NCBI GenBank assembly: GCA_015698045.1
Contig: BLAL01000059.1
Location: 873,001-937,000 of the forward strand
Reading direction: 5' to 3'
Length of the DNA: 64,000 nucleotides
Origin: Rhizophagus clarus
Lineage: Eukaryota; Glomeromycota; Glomeromycetes; Glomerales; Glomeraceae
The notes under the pieces are model-generated. The model made no database searches and was not told the origin of the DNA. It saw only the letters and a list, made by a program, of their open reading frames with translations. Of this stretch, positions 34,701 through 46,540 are shown piece after piece. The position numbers were made by a program, and so were the translations under genes. Each line of letters begins with the position of its first letter. Position 1 is the first letter of the stretch.

Positions 34701-35300
34701 TCTTTTCTTGATTTTTACAGGCAAGTCAAAATATTCACGTTATCCAAACAAGTTACAAACATTCTGGGGAGAAGTTACTTAGAATCTGCTGTTACTAAAC
34801 TACAAAATATTCATGTCAAAGATTATTTTAAAACTTTACAGCTAAGTCTTTTTAAAGAAAATTTAAAATCGCTATTCACCCAAATCAAACACAAAATAAT
34901 TATATTAAAGATCATTTTAAAACTTTAAAGCCAGATTTTCTTAAAGAAAATTTAAAACCTGCTATTACTACTGTTACACCTTTCCGTCCTATATCAACCT
35001 TCTCAATCAGATCTTTCTAAGAAGAATATTAAACTTGTTATCTTCTGTTATGATATTCTTTATGAACCTTGAAACACATCTTATGTTCATTCATTCTTTA
35101 AATATGTTGAAAAAAATATTACAAATAATAAGGTTGTGAAATATCCAATGGATCTTTTTATTATAAATTCAAAATTAAAGAATGATGAACACACAAGATT
35201 AGAAGAATTTGAAGAAGATATTTTTTAATGCTCCGCAATTGCTATACATATAATGATGTTAGAAGTGTGCTATATTGTTTAAGTGAAACATTAGAATCTA
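34700..35300 (+). pseudogene. Decayed ORF with an internal duplication
   Basis: Plus-strand peptides of coding character appear in broken frames. Two related segments follow each other: NIHVKDYFKTLQLSLFKENL (about 34806-34876) and NYIKDHFKTLKPDFLKENL (about 34897-34973), a tandem duplication of roughly 90 bases. A later open piece (about 35088-35229) reads KYVEKNITNNKVVKYPMDLF and then KLKNDEHTRLEEFEEDIF before TAA. Family not recognised; a transposon origin is plausible from the surroundings. Confidence 0.35.
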
Positions 35301-35811
35301 TTTTTAATAAAATGAAATAGACAAATAAGAAAATTAAAAAACAAGAGATAGTGATAATGATACAAATAGCAATTCATTTAAAAAAACAAATTCAATTTTA
35401 GAATAAAATAAGAAAGAATAAATTAGTGTATAGACAGATAGTGATTGGTGGAGACCTGTCAAAGAAGTAATGTCTAATTATATATATGATATAAGATTTA
35501 AAGTATATTTTTTTATTTACTTATATTTTAATATACTTGATATTAAAAAATAAGTTTTTAAGGTATTTTAATAATTATTATTCTAATATAATTATCAAAT
35601 AGCTTACACAATTTTTTTATTCGTATCCCATAGCTAGAATTATATCACGTGTAAGTGCCAGATGGTACAAATAACAAAAGTGGGCGGTCGCCTTTTAATA
35701 TTTTTAAAATTATATATTTAGAAACTTATAGCTTGGGACATAACTGCGCCAGATTAAATATAATTGAAATAATATAAATAGAATATGATCGTCAGGTAAT
35801 CACGCCACAAC

Positions 35812-36000
35812 TGACTGGCCTTCTAACAGTCCCGATAGAGAATCTTTGGGGCATTGTTAAAATAATAATTTAATGCCAAGAAATCTTAAAGATTTACGCC
35901 AGTTTATGGTCAGAGCGGAATGTTATTCCACAATCTATCCTGATTGGGTTAGTAAATTCAATGAAACGCCAGTGTGTGCTTGTTATAGAAAGTAAGATTT
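35812..36000 (+). pseudogene. Tc1/mariner-type transposase C-terminal relic
   Basis: The sequence preserves the end of a DDE transposase in three frames. DWPSNSPD is followed one frame away by IENLWGIVK, the usual 'WPxxSPDLNPIENLW' block, here with about three codons lost. Then come PRNLKDLRQFMVR and, in a further frame, IPQSILIGLVNSMKRQC with VLVIESK, which match the family's closing 'I..SMPRRCQAVIEAKG'. The N-terminal part was not found. Old and inactive. Confidence 0.6.
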
Positions 36001-36777
36001 CATGCTAAAAAATGAAAATAGAATCACCTGATTTTCAGCTTCCGATATTATACTTTGTTTTATTAGTTACCGCATAATGAGTAATTTTATAATTCGTATA
36101 TGTAATTTAAATAATTATTTAAATATATTCAAGTTATAAAAGTTTGTTTATACTATAAATAATATAATTATAACTTTTACTATTTATTTTGAATTTTTTA
36201 TATTTTTATGTAATTTAATTAATTATATATCTGTACAGTATATGGATTAATTTCTTACTAAAACAAGTATTTTTTTTTAAATTTTTGTAACTATTCAAAC
36301 AGAATATTCAATCGAAAATTCAGTATAACATGATGTTTGTGTAAATCATAAACCTACTTTTAATTTAAAATGCACAACAATACTAAAAAAAATCCTTTTT
36401 TATATATATATCGACGGAAAAACATGAAAAAAATTCGGGTTTTGATAAATTTAGAAGTAAAATAGAAGATCTTTATGAACTTAGATCATCTACGCGTAAC
36501 ACTGGACTTATACTATAAATAAAAACAAAGCTCCTTATACATATATGTACGTTATGAACACAATCATAACATCCATGTATTCGCGTCAAATGTTAGAAAC
36601 CTCACGTTAACTCGGAAATACCGCATATGTATTTATATTTCCGGAACCCATATATATTTGTACCTCGCAAAGATCTACAATTTTCATTGACTTTGCAAGC
36701 AAAAGCCGGTCAATTCTCCATTCTTATAAATAATGTAAATAATTACAACAACCTTTTCACATACCTTTTTATTTTTA

Positions 36778-36802
36778 TTTTTTTTTTTTTAAAAAAAAAA
36801 AA
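36778..36802 (+). promoter_or_regulatory. T13A12 tract upstream of copy B
   Basis: Lies 79 bases before the ATG at 36881, at nearly the same distance as in copy A (72). Confidence 0.45.
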
Positions 36803-36880
36803 GGAAAGACCTCGTTCAGTTCCTTATTTTTCCGTTCTTCTTAAGATCCTTTTTTTCATAGCTATTTCACAAAATTAGAA

Positions 36881-37083
36881 ATGGCCCTAACCATAAAAAA
36901 TTTAAGTACTTGCTGCGGTTGCATTCCGCTAAAAACTGGTGTTGTGATTTTAACGATATTATGGCTTGTATGTTTTTTAATTCTTTCAAGTTTTAAACAG
37001 TATGTGAACGTCTTTAACAAAATATTTTCAAAAAAAGATATATGGAATTTATGCAACTATAGTTTCTGCAGGTAATTAGTCAA

Positions 37084-37117
<34 letters not shown>

Positions 37118-38867
37118 AATATTATATTAAATGATTTCTTGTAAACAAAAATACAAAATTATAAATATTTAGTGTTCGGAGCGATACAAATTGTCCTTTA
37201 TATATTAGCGACACTTGGGGCAGCATATGGATTATACGTATTGACTTTTGCAGTATGTAATGAAATAAGTAATGATACTAATTTTATTCGATAAATAAAT
37301 ATTTCTACTAATTCTTTTACAATGTGTGATATTTATTATCTTAGAATACTTATAAAAAGTTGAAAATATATTATTATATATATATCGTCTTTACACTTCA
37401 TGATATTTTAAGTAATTTCATAATTATGATAATTGTAATATCTAATCCAATTGAATGTGATGGTTACGTATGCGTTTATACACCGGCAGCGATTATTCCT
37501 TGGGCCATTTTTTGGACCATTGTATCGGTACGTATTAAAGATATTATATACTCCATATGTTGTTTATATTTTTCTGTTATTTCTTAAAAGTAAGAATTCT
37601 TAATGTTTTATTTTATTTAATTTAAATACAGATTTATTTTACTATGGTGGTTCACTCTTATGTGCAGAGAAGAAAAAGTAAGGAAGAAGAAGCTGCTGCT
37701 GCTAATTCACTCGAACGAACTATTATAGACATGCCGAATGCACCAGTTGTTGCTCACCCCTTCGTACCACCTAATGTACCGGTTGGTCCTTATTATCCAT
37801 ATGGCCCACCTCCTAATATGGTACCAATTGTCATTGTTGATCCAAATAATCCAAATATGAAGAATTTACCAATAGTTCCAGTTGTTGATAGTCATCCATA
37901 CGTCCAAGTTAATGAAGAAATTCATCCATACGTCCAAGTTAATGAAGAAATTCATCCATACGTCCAATTTAATGAAGAAATGAAGGTCTTACCAGTAGTT
38001 CCAGTTATTGGTGAAGACATAAAGAGCTTACCAGTAGTTCCAATTGTTGATGATCATCCATACGGACAAACTAGTGAAGACATAAAGAGTTTATCAGCAG
38101 TTCCAGCTGTTGTTGATGATCATCCATACGGACAAACTAGTGAAGACATGATGATGAATGTATCGGCTGCTGCCGATGGTAATTTACATGGACAAACTAG
38201 TACTGAAAAGAACAACGTACCAACTACTAGTAATGATATGATGACAGCCACTGCTGATAGTAAGAACTTATCAATTGCTTCTGATGGTGGACAAACTAGT
38301 GAAGACATAATGATGAATGTATCGGCTGCTACTGATGGTAATTCACATGGACAACAAATTAATAATGAAAAGAACAACGCATCAACTACTAGTAATGATA
38401 GTGTATCAGCTGCTACCGATAGCAATTCACATGGACAAACTAGTAATGAAGAGAACAATGTACCAACTACGATGACGAATGTATCAGCCACTGCTGATAG
38501 TGATTCACACGGACAAACTAGTGATTATATAAAGAATGACGTATCGCTTGCTGCTGATAATGGACAAACTAGTGATGACATCAAAACGAATAATGACAGT
38601 AAAACTACTGATGACGTTAAAGCGAACGATGACATTAAATCGAGTGACGACAGTAAGACAAGTGATGACATCAAAACGAGCGATGACAGTAAAACGAGCG
38701 ATGGTAGTATAACGAGTGATGATATGAAAACGGGTGATGATGGTAAAACTAGCGATGACATGAAAATGAGTGATGATAATAATCCGAGTGATGGCATAAA
38801 AACGAGTGATGATAGTAAAACGAGTGATGATATGAAAACGAATGATGACGGTAAAACGAGCGAATAA
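36881..38867 (+). CDS. CCxCIPLK-family membrane protein with repeat tail (copy B)
   Basis: Five exons: 36881-36967, 37038-37071, 37173-37252, 37345-37527 and 37632-38867; 539 residues. The first 150 residues follow copy A: MALTIKNLSTCCGCIPLKTG, membrane segment one (VVILTILWLIYGIYATIV), two (ILATLGAAYGLYVLTFA), three (around FTLHDILSNFIIMIIVI), a Cys loop (ECDGYVCVY), four (IPWAIFWTIVSIYFTMVV), then QRRKSK. The remaining roughly 390 residues are hydrophilic, probably cytosolic: a Pro-rich stretch (GPYYPYGPPPNMVPIVIV), three HPYVQVNEEI copies, DHPYGQTSEDIKSL-type copies, then about fifteen hexapeptides of SDDSKT/SDDMKT type. A one-base slip near 38862 replaces the old end: after GAATAA the repeat continues in another frame to SSVP and TAA at 38926-38928, matching the TSVP end of copy A. 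The tail may act as a scaffold or glycosylation-like surface; this is not shown. Confidence 0.78.
37086..37115 (+). promoter_or_regulatory. T/A tract inside intron 2 of copy B
   Basis: Eighteen T and twelve A, in the same intron as in copy A. Copies C and D lack it. Confidence 0.3.
37893..38865 (+). repeat. Coding minisatellites of the copy B tail
   Basis: Three successive repeat types inside one exon: a 30-bp unit (HPYVQVNEEI, 37893-37982), longer units around CATACGGACAAACTAGTGAA (38050-38580), and an 18-bp unit encoding SDDxKT (38567-38865). Nucleotide identity among neighbours is high, as expected for recent slippage. Confidence 0.8.
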
Positions 38868-39060
38868 CATGAAAACAGGTGATGGCGGTAAAATAAGTGA
38901 CGATATGAAAACGAGTAGCGTACCTTAATTTATGTTATTGCAAAATCATACATGTTGTAATTAAATATTTAATATGTTACATATAGACTGTAGTTTTATT
39001 TAATTTTTAATTTAATATTAAAAAAAAAAAAATCTTAAAAGAAATAAAAGGCCATATCTT

Positions 39061-39167
39061 TGTATGGCGGTGCTGAATAATCTACCTAAATATCCTAACC
39101 CAATTCAAATCTAATCCTAACCATAATTCTAACGGGAGATTACGGCATCCAATCAGATCAATGGGGT
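39061..39167. repeat. Dispersed repeat shared with 23738-23838
   Basis: Carries GGCGGTGCTGAATAATCTAC, CCTAACC-type words and ACGGGAGATTACGGCATCCA, matching the block downstream of copy A. Confidence 0.6.
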
Positions 39168-40086
39168 AAAATAGTAAACCCTTTCTCGTCTTGTAATAAG
39201 TCATTCCTGTATCACAGAGAAAAGCTTACTGTGCTTGAATCCACAGTACATTTGTACTTAGTTACATGCATATTTATTTATTATCTATTGTCCTTTCTTC
39301 TGCAATTCAGTTTTGTAATCCGTTAGTTCACCTCTTTGTTGAAAGAAATTTGGTTGTTTTTAAATTTTAATTTGAGACTACGCAGATCGTGTGGAAATAC
39401 CGGACATAACCAGAATACTATACGATCGTGCTGGTCTATACTTTGTCCAATAATTCCAATAACTTTCTAATAGTAATAAATTACCGTATTCATACTTCAA
39501 CTAACCATAATAGCGTAAATCCACACACTCTAAGTAAATGCGCATTATTTCAAATTTTCCAAGGGGTGCCAATGCAATCAATGCACGTAACTGTATAACA
39601 AAACTTTCATTATTACAATAAACAAACAAACGAAAATAGTAAAATTAAAATAAATGGGGGGACAAATTTAACACAACATAATTGTATTTTTTATTGGGAA
39701 ATTGTTGATCGTAACGTGGAACAAGTATATGTTTTTAGACATTTTTTTTTTTTACAAACGAATTTTCGATTACATTCTTTATAAATGACTTTAATAATTA
39801 TTAAAATGAATGAGTTATTAAATAAACATTTTTTTGATTATTATATTTCCATATATGTCCAATGTTAGCTGTTTATAAAAAATATCCTTCGCCCCTTCAA
39901 TGGCTTGGTATTTTGCATATGACTACGTGAGACAGAACCATTACTATAATAGTAAACCGAAAAGTAGATCTCCCGAGCCTCTTATAAATAATTACGAAGT
40001 TTCTTAGTAGTCTTTTAAATACTTTTTTTTTTAACAAACTTTTTTCTCTCGGGAGCAAGTTAAATAACTCTTCGAAAATAAAAAAA
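39168..40086. other. Gene-free stretch and promoter side of copy C
   Basis: No coding frame. A T10 run at 40023-40032 lies 55 bases before the ATG of copy C, but the A run is missing. Confidence 0.4.
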
Positions 40087-41040
40087 ATGGGACCACGAAT
40101 TAATGTTTGCTGCTTTTGCATTCCGTTAAAATCTGGAGTTATTATTATCACATTGTTATGGCTTGTATGATTTTTTTTTTTTTTTATTATTATTATTCTT
40201 GATTATGATTCATAATAATATATTTATATGTCTTTTAACAAGAAAAAAAATTCATTTCAAAAAGGTTTTTGGAATTTATGAAATTGTGGTAGATTCAATA
40301 AGAATCGCTTCACCTAATAAAGAAGACGGTAAATCTATATTTTATTATTCCAGATTTTTTATTAATACTTTTATAAGTGATTAAATTTTCATTAATTGTT
40401 AATTATACATATTAGCATTTATATATGTCAAAGTACAAACTATTGCTTCAATTGTTTTTAATGCATTAATAAGTTTCGGTGCAGGATTCGGATTATTCGT
40501 ATTAACATATGCAGTATGTAAATGTAAAAATATAATAATGTTATTCCAAAACAATTAAAAAAAAAAATCCACTAATTTTACAATTTTTTTTTTTTTTTTT
40601 TAGAATACGGCAAGTATGTTGTCTATATACTCCCAAGTAGCTTATGGTATTTTGGGAATCACTATCATAAGTCATCTATTATCAGCGATCACTTGGACTG
40701 TGTTTAAAACAGAAATATTGAAATCGTGCATAAGATCAATTCCTGCTACTGTTTTCGCATCCGACGACGAAAAAAATAGTGTATGTAATGACGGATGGAG
40801 AGATTTTTTAGGTTCTATTATAATGATTGCCGTTATATCAATCCTTTTATCGGTATGTATTTACCTATTACGTAGTATTTTTTTTTTTTTTTTTATCTAA
40901 AGAAGTTAGTATTAATTGTTCTTTTATTATAAATGCAGTTGTATTTCGCTATCGTAATTTCATCTTATGCGAAGAAAAGAAATGAAAAAGAAACTACTGG
41001 TGCTAAACAACATCAATATGAAAAAACTAGTCAATTATAA
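40087..41040 (+). CDS. Four-pass small membrane protein, CCxCIPLK family (copy C)
   Basis: Five exons: 40087-40164, 40265-40328, 40416-40513, 40604-40852 and 40939-41040; 196 residues, all GT-AG, same phases as copies A, B and D. It opens MGPRINVCCFCIPLKSG; segment one is VIIITLLWLVFGIYEIVV, two is VFNALISFGAGFGLFVLTYA, three follows MLSIYSQVAYGILGITIISH, four is IIMIAVISILLSLYFAIVISSYA. The loop between three and four is longer than in A (about 40 residues) and holds two cysteines. The tail (KKRNEKETTGAKQHQYEKT) is short and charged. Exon 2 is longer than in A and B (SIRIASPNKEDG). Intact frame; probably functional in a cellular membrane. Confidence 0.8.
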
Positions 41041-44000
41041 ATTTAAATTTTAATTTATGTACGATGATTGATGAATATCTTAAAATCTCTTACCCTCCCC
41101 CTTTTGAAACATTTAATGATTTATTAGTCATCCTCTTTGCTTAAAACTTTAAAATAATCTTAATAATCGGAATCCCGATATCGGTCGGTTGTGACCGGTA
41201 TTGTATTAACGTGACACGGAGCAATTAATTGCATAATTGTTTACTTTTAAATAAAATTATCCTTTTAAAAAATTTTTTTCGGTATCCGCCTGAATTAAAA
41301 TTTAAACTGCGTAAAAAAAAAGTTATTTTTATAATTTTTTTTTTCTGTACGATCGAAAACTTTATTGAAAATTAACATATATATATAACAATAATAACTC
41401 GAGGATAGATTTTAATAAAAATTAATTTGTGATCCTTTAAGCCAACCCTGCAAAAAGTGATGTAAACCTGCGTTTATTACGCCAATTAAAAAAAATAAGA
41501 AGAATACTGTATGAGAAAGTTTTTTTTCTTTTATAACGATAAGGAAAAAAAAAAAAAAAAAAGTACTTGTATGAAAATTAACTTGAAATCATGCAGTAAC
41601 ACAAATGTGTGGACGATTATTAAATTCATATTATAAAGATTGTGAATGGTGATCATCTCATACACAATATTGCACCGAATTTGTTGCAGATTCATTAAAA
41701 ATTATTATAATGATCATCGTAATAAATGAAAATAAATGAAAACTGGATTTTACTTATTAATTAAATAATTTTTGAATTTCGAATAACAAATAAAATTATA
41801 GTAAAGTCAAGTACTTATTTACTTTATTAAGGTATCTTAAAATGTAAATCCGAATTCCATTATTATTTATCATGTTATACCTTTAAACATTATACCAAAT
41901 TTCATGTAATGTGTGACAAAATAAGATTTTAATCAAGAAAAAATAAAACCCCAAAAATATTTATCAAGAATGCAAGTGTGACACATGGTGACAAATATGA
42001 TAGGGTAAAAATCATTGATAAGATGTAAAATGATGAAAGAAAAAAAAAAAATTTTTTTTAGGTTCATGCGAGGAATTCACGTGTGCATGCAAAATAAGAA
42101 ATAACTATTATTCTGATTATTATTGAAATTTGTTGATGAAGATAAGAATATTCCCAAAGAAAAGAAAAACAGATCCACTATTCGTCACAAATGCACGAAA
42201 GATGGGTCTAAAATACTTATATTATGGTATATCCGAATATTTCCGTTATGCTGCATCTCACTATTACATTATCGGAAAAATTTAAAAATTTTCAGGATTT
42301 CATCATTACGCTAACCATAAATAAACCTGGATAAAATTTTTTAATTGTTTAACCTTATTCTAAAAAAAGAAGAAATCTCTTCTAATATATTCTTAGTAAA
42401 AAAAGAACCAGGACGAACCCGTTTTTTTTGAAAAAAAGACCGACCCGAATCCATTTTAATCAAATCAAAAGGGGTTTAGATTGTGCGACAAATAAATGGT
42501 GCGATCTTACGCCCCATGTATAAATTCGTAAATATATATATTTTTTTTTTAATTCACAAAAATTTTTTTTTTTTATCATAGTTACAATATACGGAGAAAT
42601 TAAATTACAAGTATCAGAATTATTTAACATCAATCTTTTTTTAGATAGGTGTAGAATGATTCTATACTGAATATACGTAGCGGGTAGTAATTATTCCGAT
42701 TCATGTAAATGTCTCATGTCGTATAATGAAATTAATGAAATCATAGCGGACTTATGTATTTGGCGTATATGTAACAAACAATTAAAATTTTTTTTCTTTC
42801 TTAACAAAGAACAATAGAGATACATTATGTTGTGTAACACATGATTTCATTTATGATTTCGCGATCGAACCATGTGGCCAAAATAAATCGGGATAGCCAC
42901 ACTTTAATATAGTTAGCGTATATGAAAATCAACTGCGCCACATTAATTTCTTTGTGAATGTCTTTTACAATCCTGTTTTAGTAAAATGATTTACCATGTT
43001 TATAGAATATTTAAAATATAATAATATTTGTTGCATATCATTCATATATCACGATAGAACTTCATTTGTTTGTATACGTTAGAATAATAAAATAAAAAAT
43101 AAAGTAAAAATAATAAAAATAAAGAAAAAAAATAAATATATGAAAAGTAACAAGATAAAATTTATCCAAAAGTCAAAATTTTAATAGATACGGAAATTTA
43201 ATACAAACTTTACCGCAACGCGGATGCAGTTATAAGGAGTTATACATTTCACGCGAAACAACTAATACTTTGTAGGATTAGTCTACAACACGCGTAATTA
43301 TGAATGAATAATGTACCACAGTGCTTACAGCTCATTCTTCGCAAAATCTCAAGAAAAACAATCTTACCATTTGTTCACGATTCACGTTGTGAATCTCACG
43401 AAAAACACCGAGTAATTTTTTATTATGGTTGTCTCATTTGATTGATCCATATTAATCGTTTCGAAAAAAGGCGTTTACCAAAAAAAAATAAATGATATTC
43501 CAGTCCATTTCAAGTATTTATGAATGTTTGTTGATACTCTACCTATCGCCAAAGACGAAATAAAGAAAGTAAAAGGTAATTAATTATAAAATCAACTATA
43601 TCTGGCGGATAGCATTCAACATTGACTTTTAGAGTAACGTTACATAAAAGAATAATGATTGACGTAATAATATCGATATATATGGAAATTCTCAAAAGTA
43701 CTAATTTTTTCGGAAAATAGCAACCTATTATTCCTCAGAAATAATTTTTAATTGATAAAAACAAATAATTTCCGAAAAATGAAAGAATTAATAATTAAAT
43801 GTAATTTGATTCGATCCCATGAAAATTTTTTGGGGGTTCCGTTACACATGCACCTTTTTCTATTCGTATTGATAATCTTTTATTATGTAATAATTTTGTG
43901 GTTTTTCCGAAGATGCCTTTAGGTAACAGTAAGACATTACCAATCCGAGAAATAAATATTTTATATATATTTTATGCGTCAATATTTTATGCCATAAAAT

Positions 44001-44237
44001 TTCGTAAATGTTATAAATATATAACGGGATTTTTATTTTTCACAAGAATTTTTTTAATTATTATTATTATTCTCCTAACGTTGCATTAGCTATTAAACTT
44101 AAACTTTAATTCTTACTCGAGAATTCTTATCACAAAAAAAAAAAAAAAATAGAATATATACATAATATAGCACGCTCATTTTTTCCCTTTTGTTTCTTTT
44201 GCCATATTTATTTCTTTGAAAGAAAATAAGATAAAAA
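41041..44237. other. Gene-free stretch between copies C and D
   Basis: Over 3 kb without a supported gene. Frames at 42123-42314 and 43898-44089 are not convincing. Confidence 0.45.
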
Positions 44238-45072
44238 ATGATGACCCAATGTTGTTACTGTGTTCCGTTAAAAGCTGGTGTTGTAATCTCATCGCTCATA
44301 TGGCTTGTAAGTTTTCTTTTCTCACAAAAATCACTATTTTTAGGCTATATAACATTAAATTAACAAAAAAAAATTTTTTTTCTTATAAAATTCAAAAGAT
44401 CTATGGAGGTTATATGACTATAAGCAACATTTTAAATATCGCCTCACCAGGTAAATTAGTTCATTCCAAGCTAATAATAATAGAAGAGAAAAGGGAAAAT
44501 GTTAACATATTTATTAATAAACACAAATTTAACAGATGAAACCACACATAAAAATGCTAATGCCTTCAATATGTATTATATTTCAATGATTGTTCTTTAT
44601 GGATTAGTGGTAATTGGAGCAGCTTTTGGATTATTTGCCGTAGCTCTTGCAGTATGTATTATATATTTGTTTATTACAGATAAAATAGAAAATTTTCTTT
44701 AAAAACTAATTATTTAACTTTATAATTCTTACTTAGAACAAATTCAATATGTTGCTAATATATTCCAAAATAGCTTATGGAATAATAGCGATCGAAGTTA
44801 TAAGCAGTATATTAGGATTTACTGTTATTGTACTGTTTTTATCACCAATTTTCTTAACATATCTTATTATTGGTGCCGCTTTTGCGATCACAATATCGGT
44901 GCGTATTAATATATATTTTACTTTAATAAAAAAAGCTTTCTAACATTATCTATTTTTTCCTTGTATAATATAGGTTCATTTTGCGATGGTAGTTTCAGCT
45001 TATGCACAACAAAGAGGAAAAAAAGAAGCTGCCGTTAATATGAACAATAAGCAGCTCAACGATGCTTTATGA
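44238..45072 (+). CDS. Four-pass small membrane protein, CCxCIPLK family (copy D)
   Basis: Five exons: 44238-44306, 44399-44450, 44536-44651, 44737-44898 and 44974-45072; 165 residues. The start MMTQCCYCVPLKAG is the shortest of the family. Segment one VVISSLIWLIYGGYMTI, two VLYGLVVIGAAFGLFAVALA, three after MLLIYSKIAYGIIAIEVISS, four YLIIGAAFAITISVHFAMVV. The loop between segments three and four is almost absent and its cysteines are lost, unlike in A, B and C. The tail ends AVNMNNKQLNDAL. Intron phases 0, 1, 0, 0 as in the paralogues. An A16 run lies 89 bases before the start. Intact frame. Confidence 0.8.
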
Positions 45073-46509
45073 ATTGTTAAATAACTTGTCATCAAAATTT
45101 ATCATCAAATTTACCATCAAAATCTGCAATCAATATTTTCATCAAAAACAAAATTTTTTAATAATTTGCATCAACACTGACTTTATATATATATAATTCT
45201 TAATATTCACTCACTATGGTATTTCTATGAACAAGTTTACTCCCCTTTAAGTAAATCTCCTTGAAGTGACATTTTCTCATAATATACTTTTTTGGAGGAT
45301 AATTTTTAATATATTTGTTTTATGGTTGAATAAAAGGAAAAGTTTTTTTTAAGCATTAGCTAACATTAGCTAGCATATTAGTCAATAATCTAGGTATTCA
45401 ATCTTTGATGATTATTATAATACAGTATTAATTATTGCATTAAGAAATGGTAGACTGTAACGAACTTAAATTATGTCTATTTATAAACTAATATAAACTA
45501 ATAAATTTAAGAGAATTTTAAACCAAGTTATTCTCTAATTGGAATCCTAGATGTTCTGTAAGACCTTACTCAAACCTAACAATTTCTAATCTCTTACCTA
45601 ACACCAAAAGTTCTTGAATCTATTTTGAGTTTTAAATAAATTTTAATTTTAGTTAGAGCCTCAATTTACCATGTGCGGTCCATTTTCATTCAATCGGTTG
45701 CGAAAAATATACCCGAGAATATATTCGGTGCACTAAACCAAAAAAGATAAGCGAATTCAAGAATTGTGTACAGAATGTTATCTTATCTATTATTTATTAT
45801 TAACAATTATGTAATGAATTTCCTTTCCTGATTTACTCAAATAGGTAGTACAATTTGGAATAAATATGTATGAAATAAATGTATAGTGATACATTCTTTA
45901 TTATTCTTATGGGGAATATTTAATTAAGTATTGAAATATTAACTATGATAATGCTTAGATTTATTTAGATAGAGCGAAATATGTAATTGTTAGATATCTG
46001 TGATTTTCGCGGCTGCCGTGAAAATCCTCAGTGGCTTCACGGTTTCCCGATCATAAAACTAATAATTTTATTGCAAATTTACAATATTGATAAACTTTTA
46101 TCCTTTTTATTTTTAAATAAACATTATCCGTGAAAAAAATCATGAGTAAATTATGGAAAACCGGTAATTAAATTATCCAGAGTGCAGTTGTACACGTGAT
46201 ATGATACAAACACGTGATGATATACCCTTGTGTGCACCAATAAAAAAAACCATATGTCGATTTTTAAATTCAGCTATAAAAGTTGTCCTGTATATTATAT
46301 ATTAGTATTATTGTAAAATAGAATATTGGTATAAACGATTATAAACGAAAATCATCTCTAGCTGCTGAAAAACATATCCATAATTATTATGAACAATCAA
46401 GTAATCAACGAGCAAGAAATTATTCTACTTGTGAAGATCTGCATTCGATAAAATTTGTTAAAAAAAAAAAAAAATTCCTCAAATATAATTATATTAAACG
46501 CCCATCAGA

Positions 46510-46540
<31 letters not shown>

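Noticed and set aside
38120-38870. Long minus-strand frames opposite the copy B tail
   Set aside because: They mirror the minisatellite of the coding strand; open frames on the opposite strand are expected from a codon-periodic repeat.
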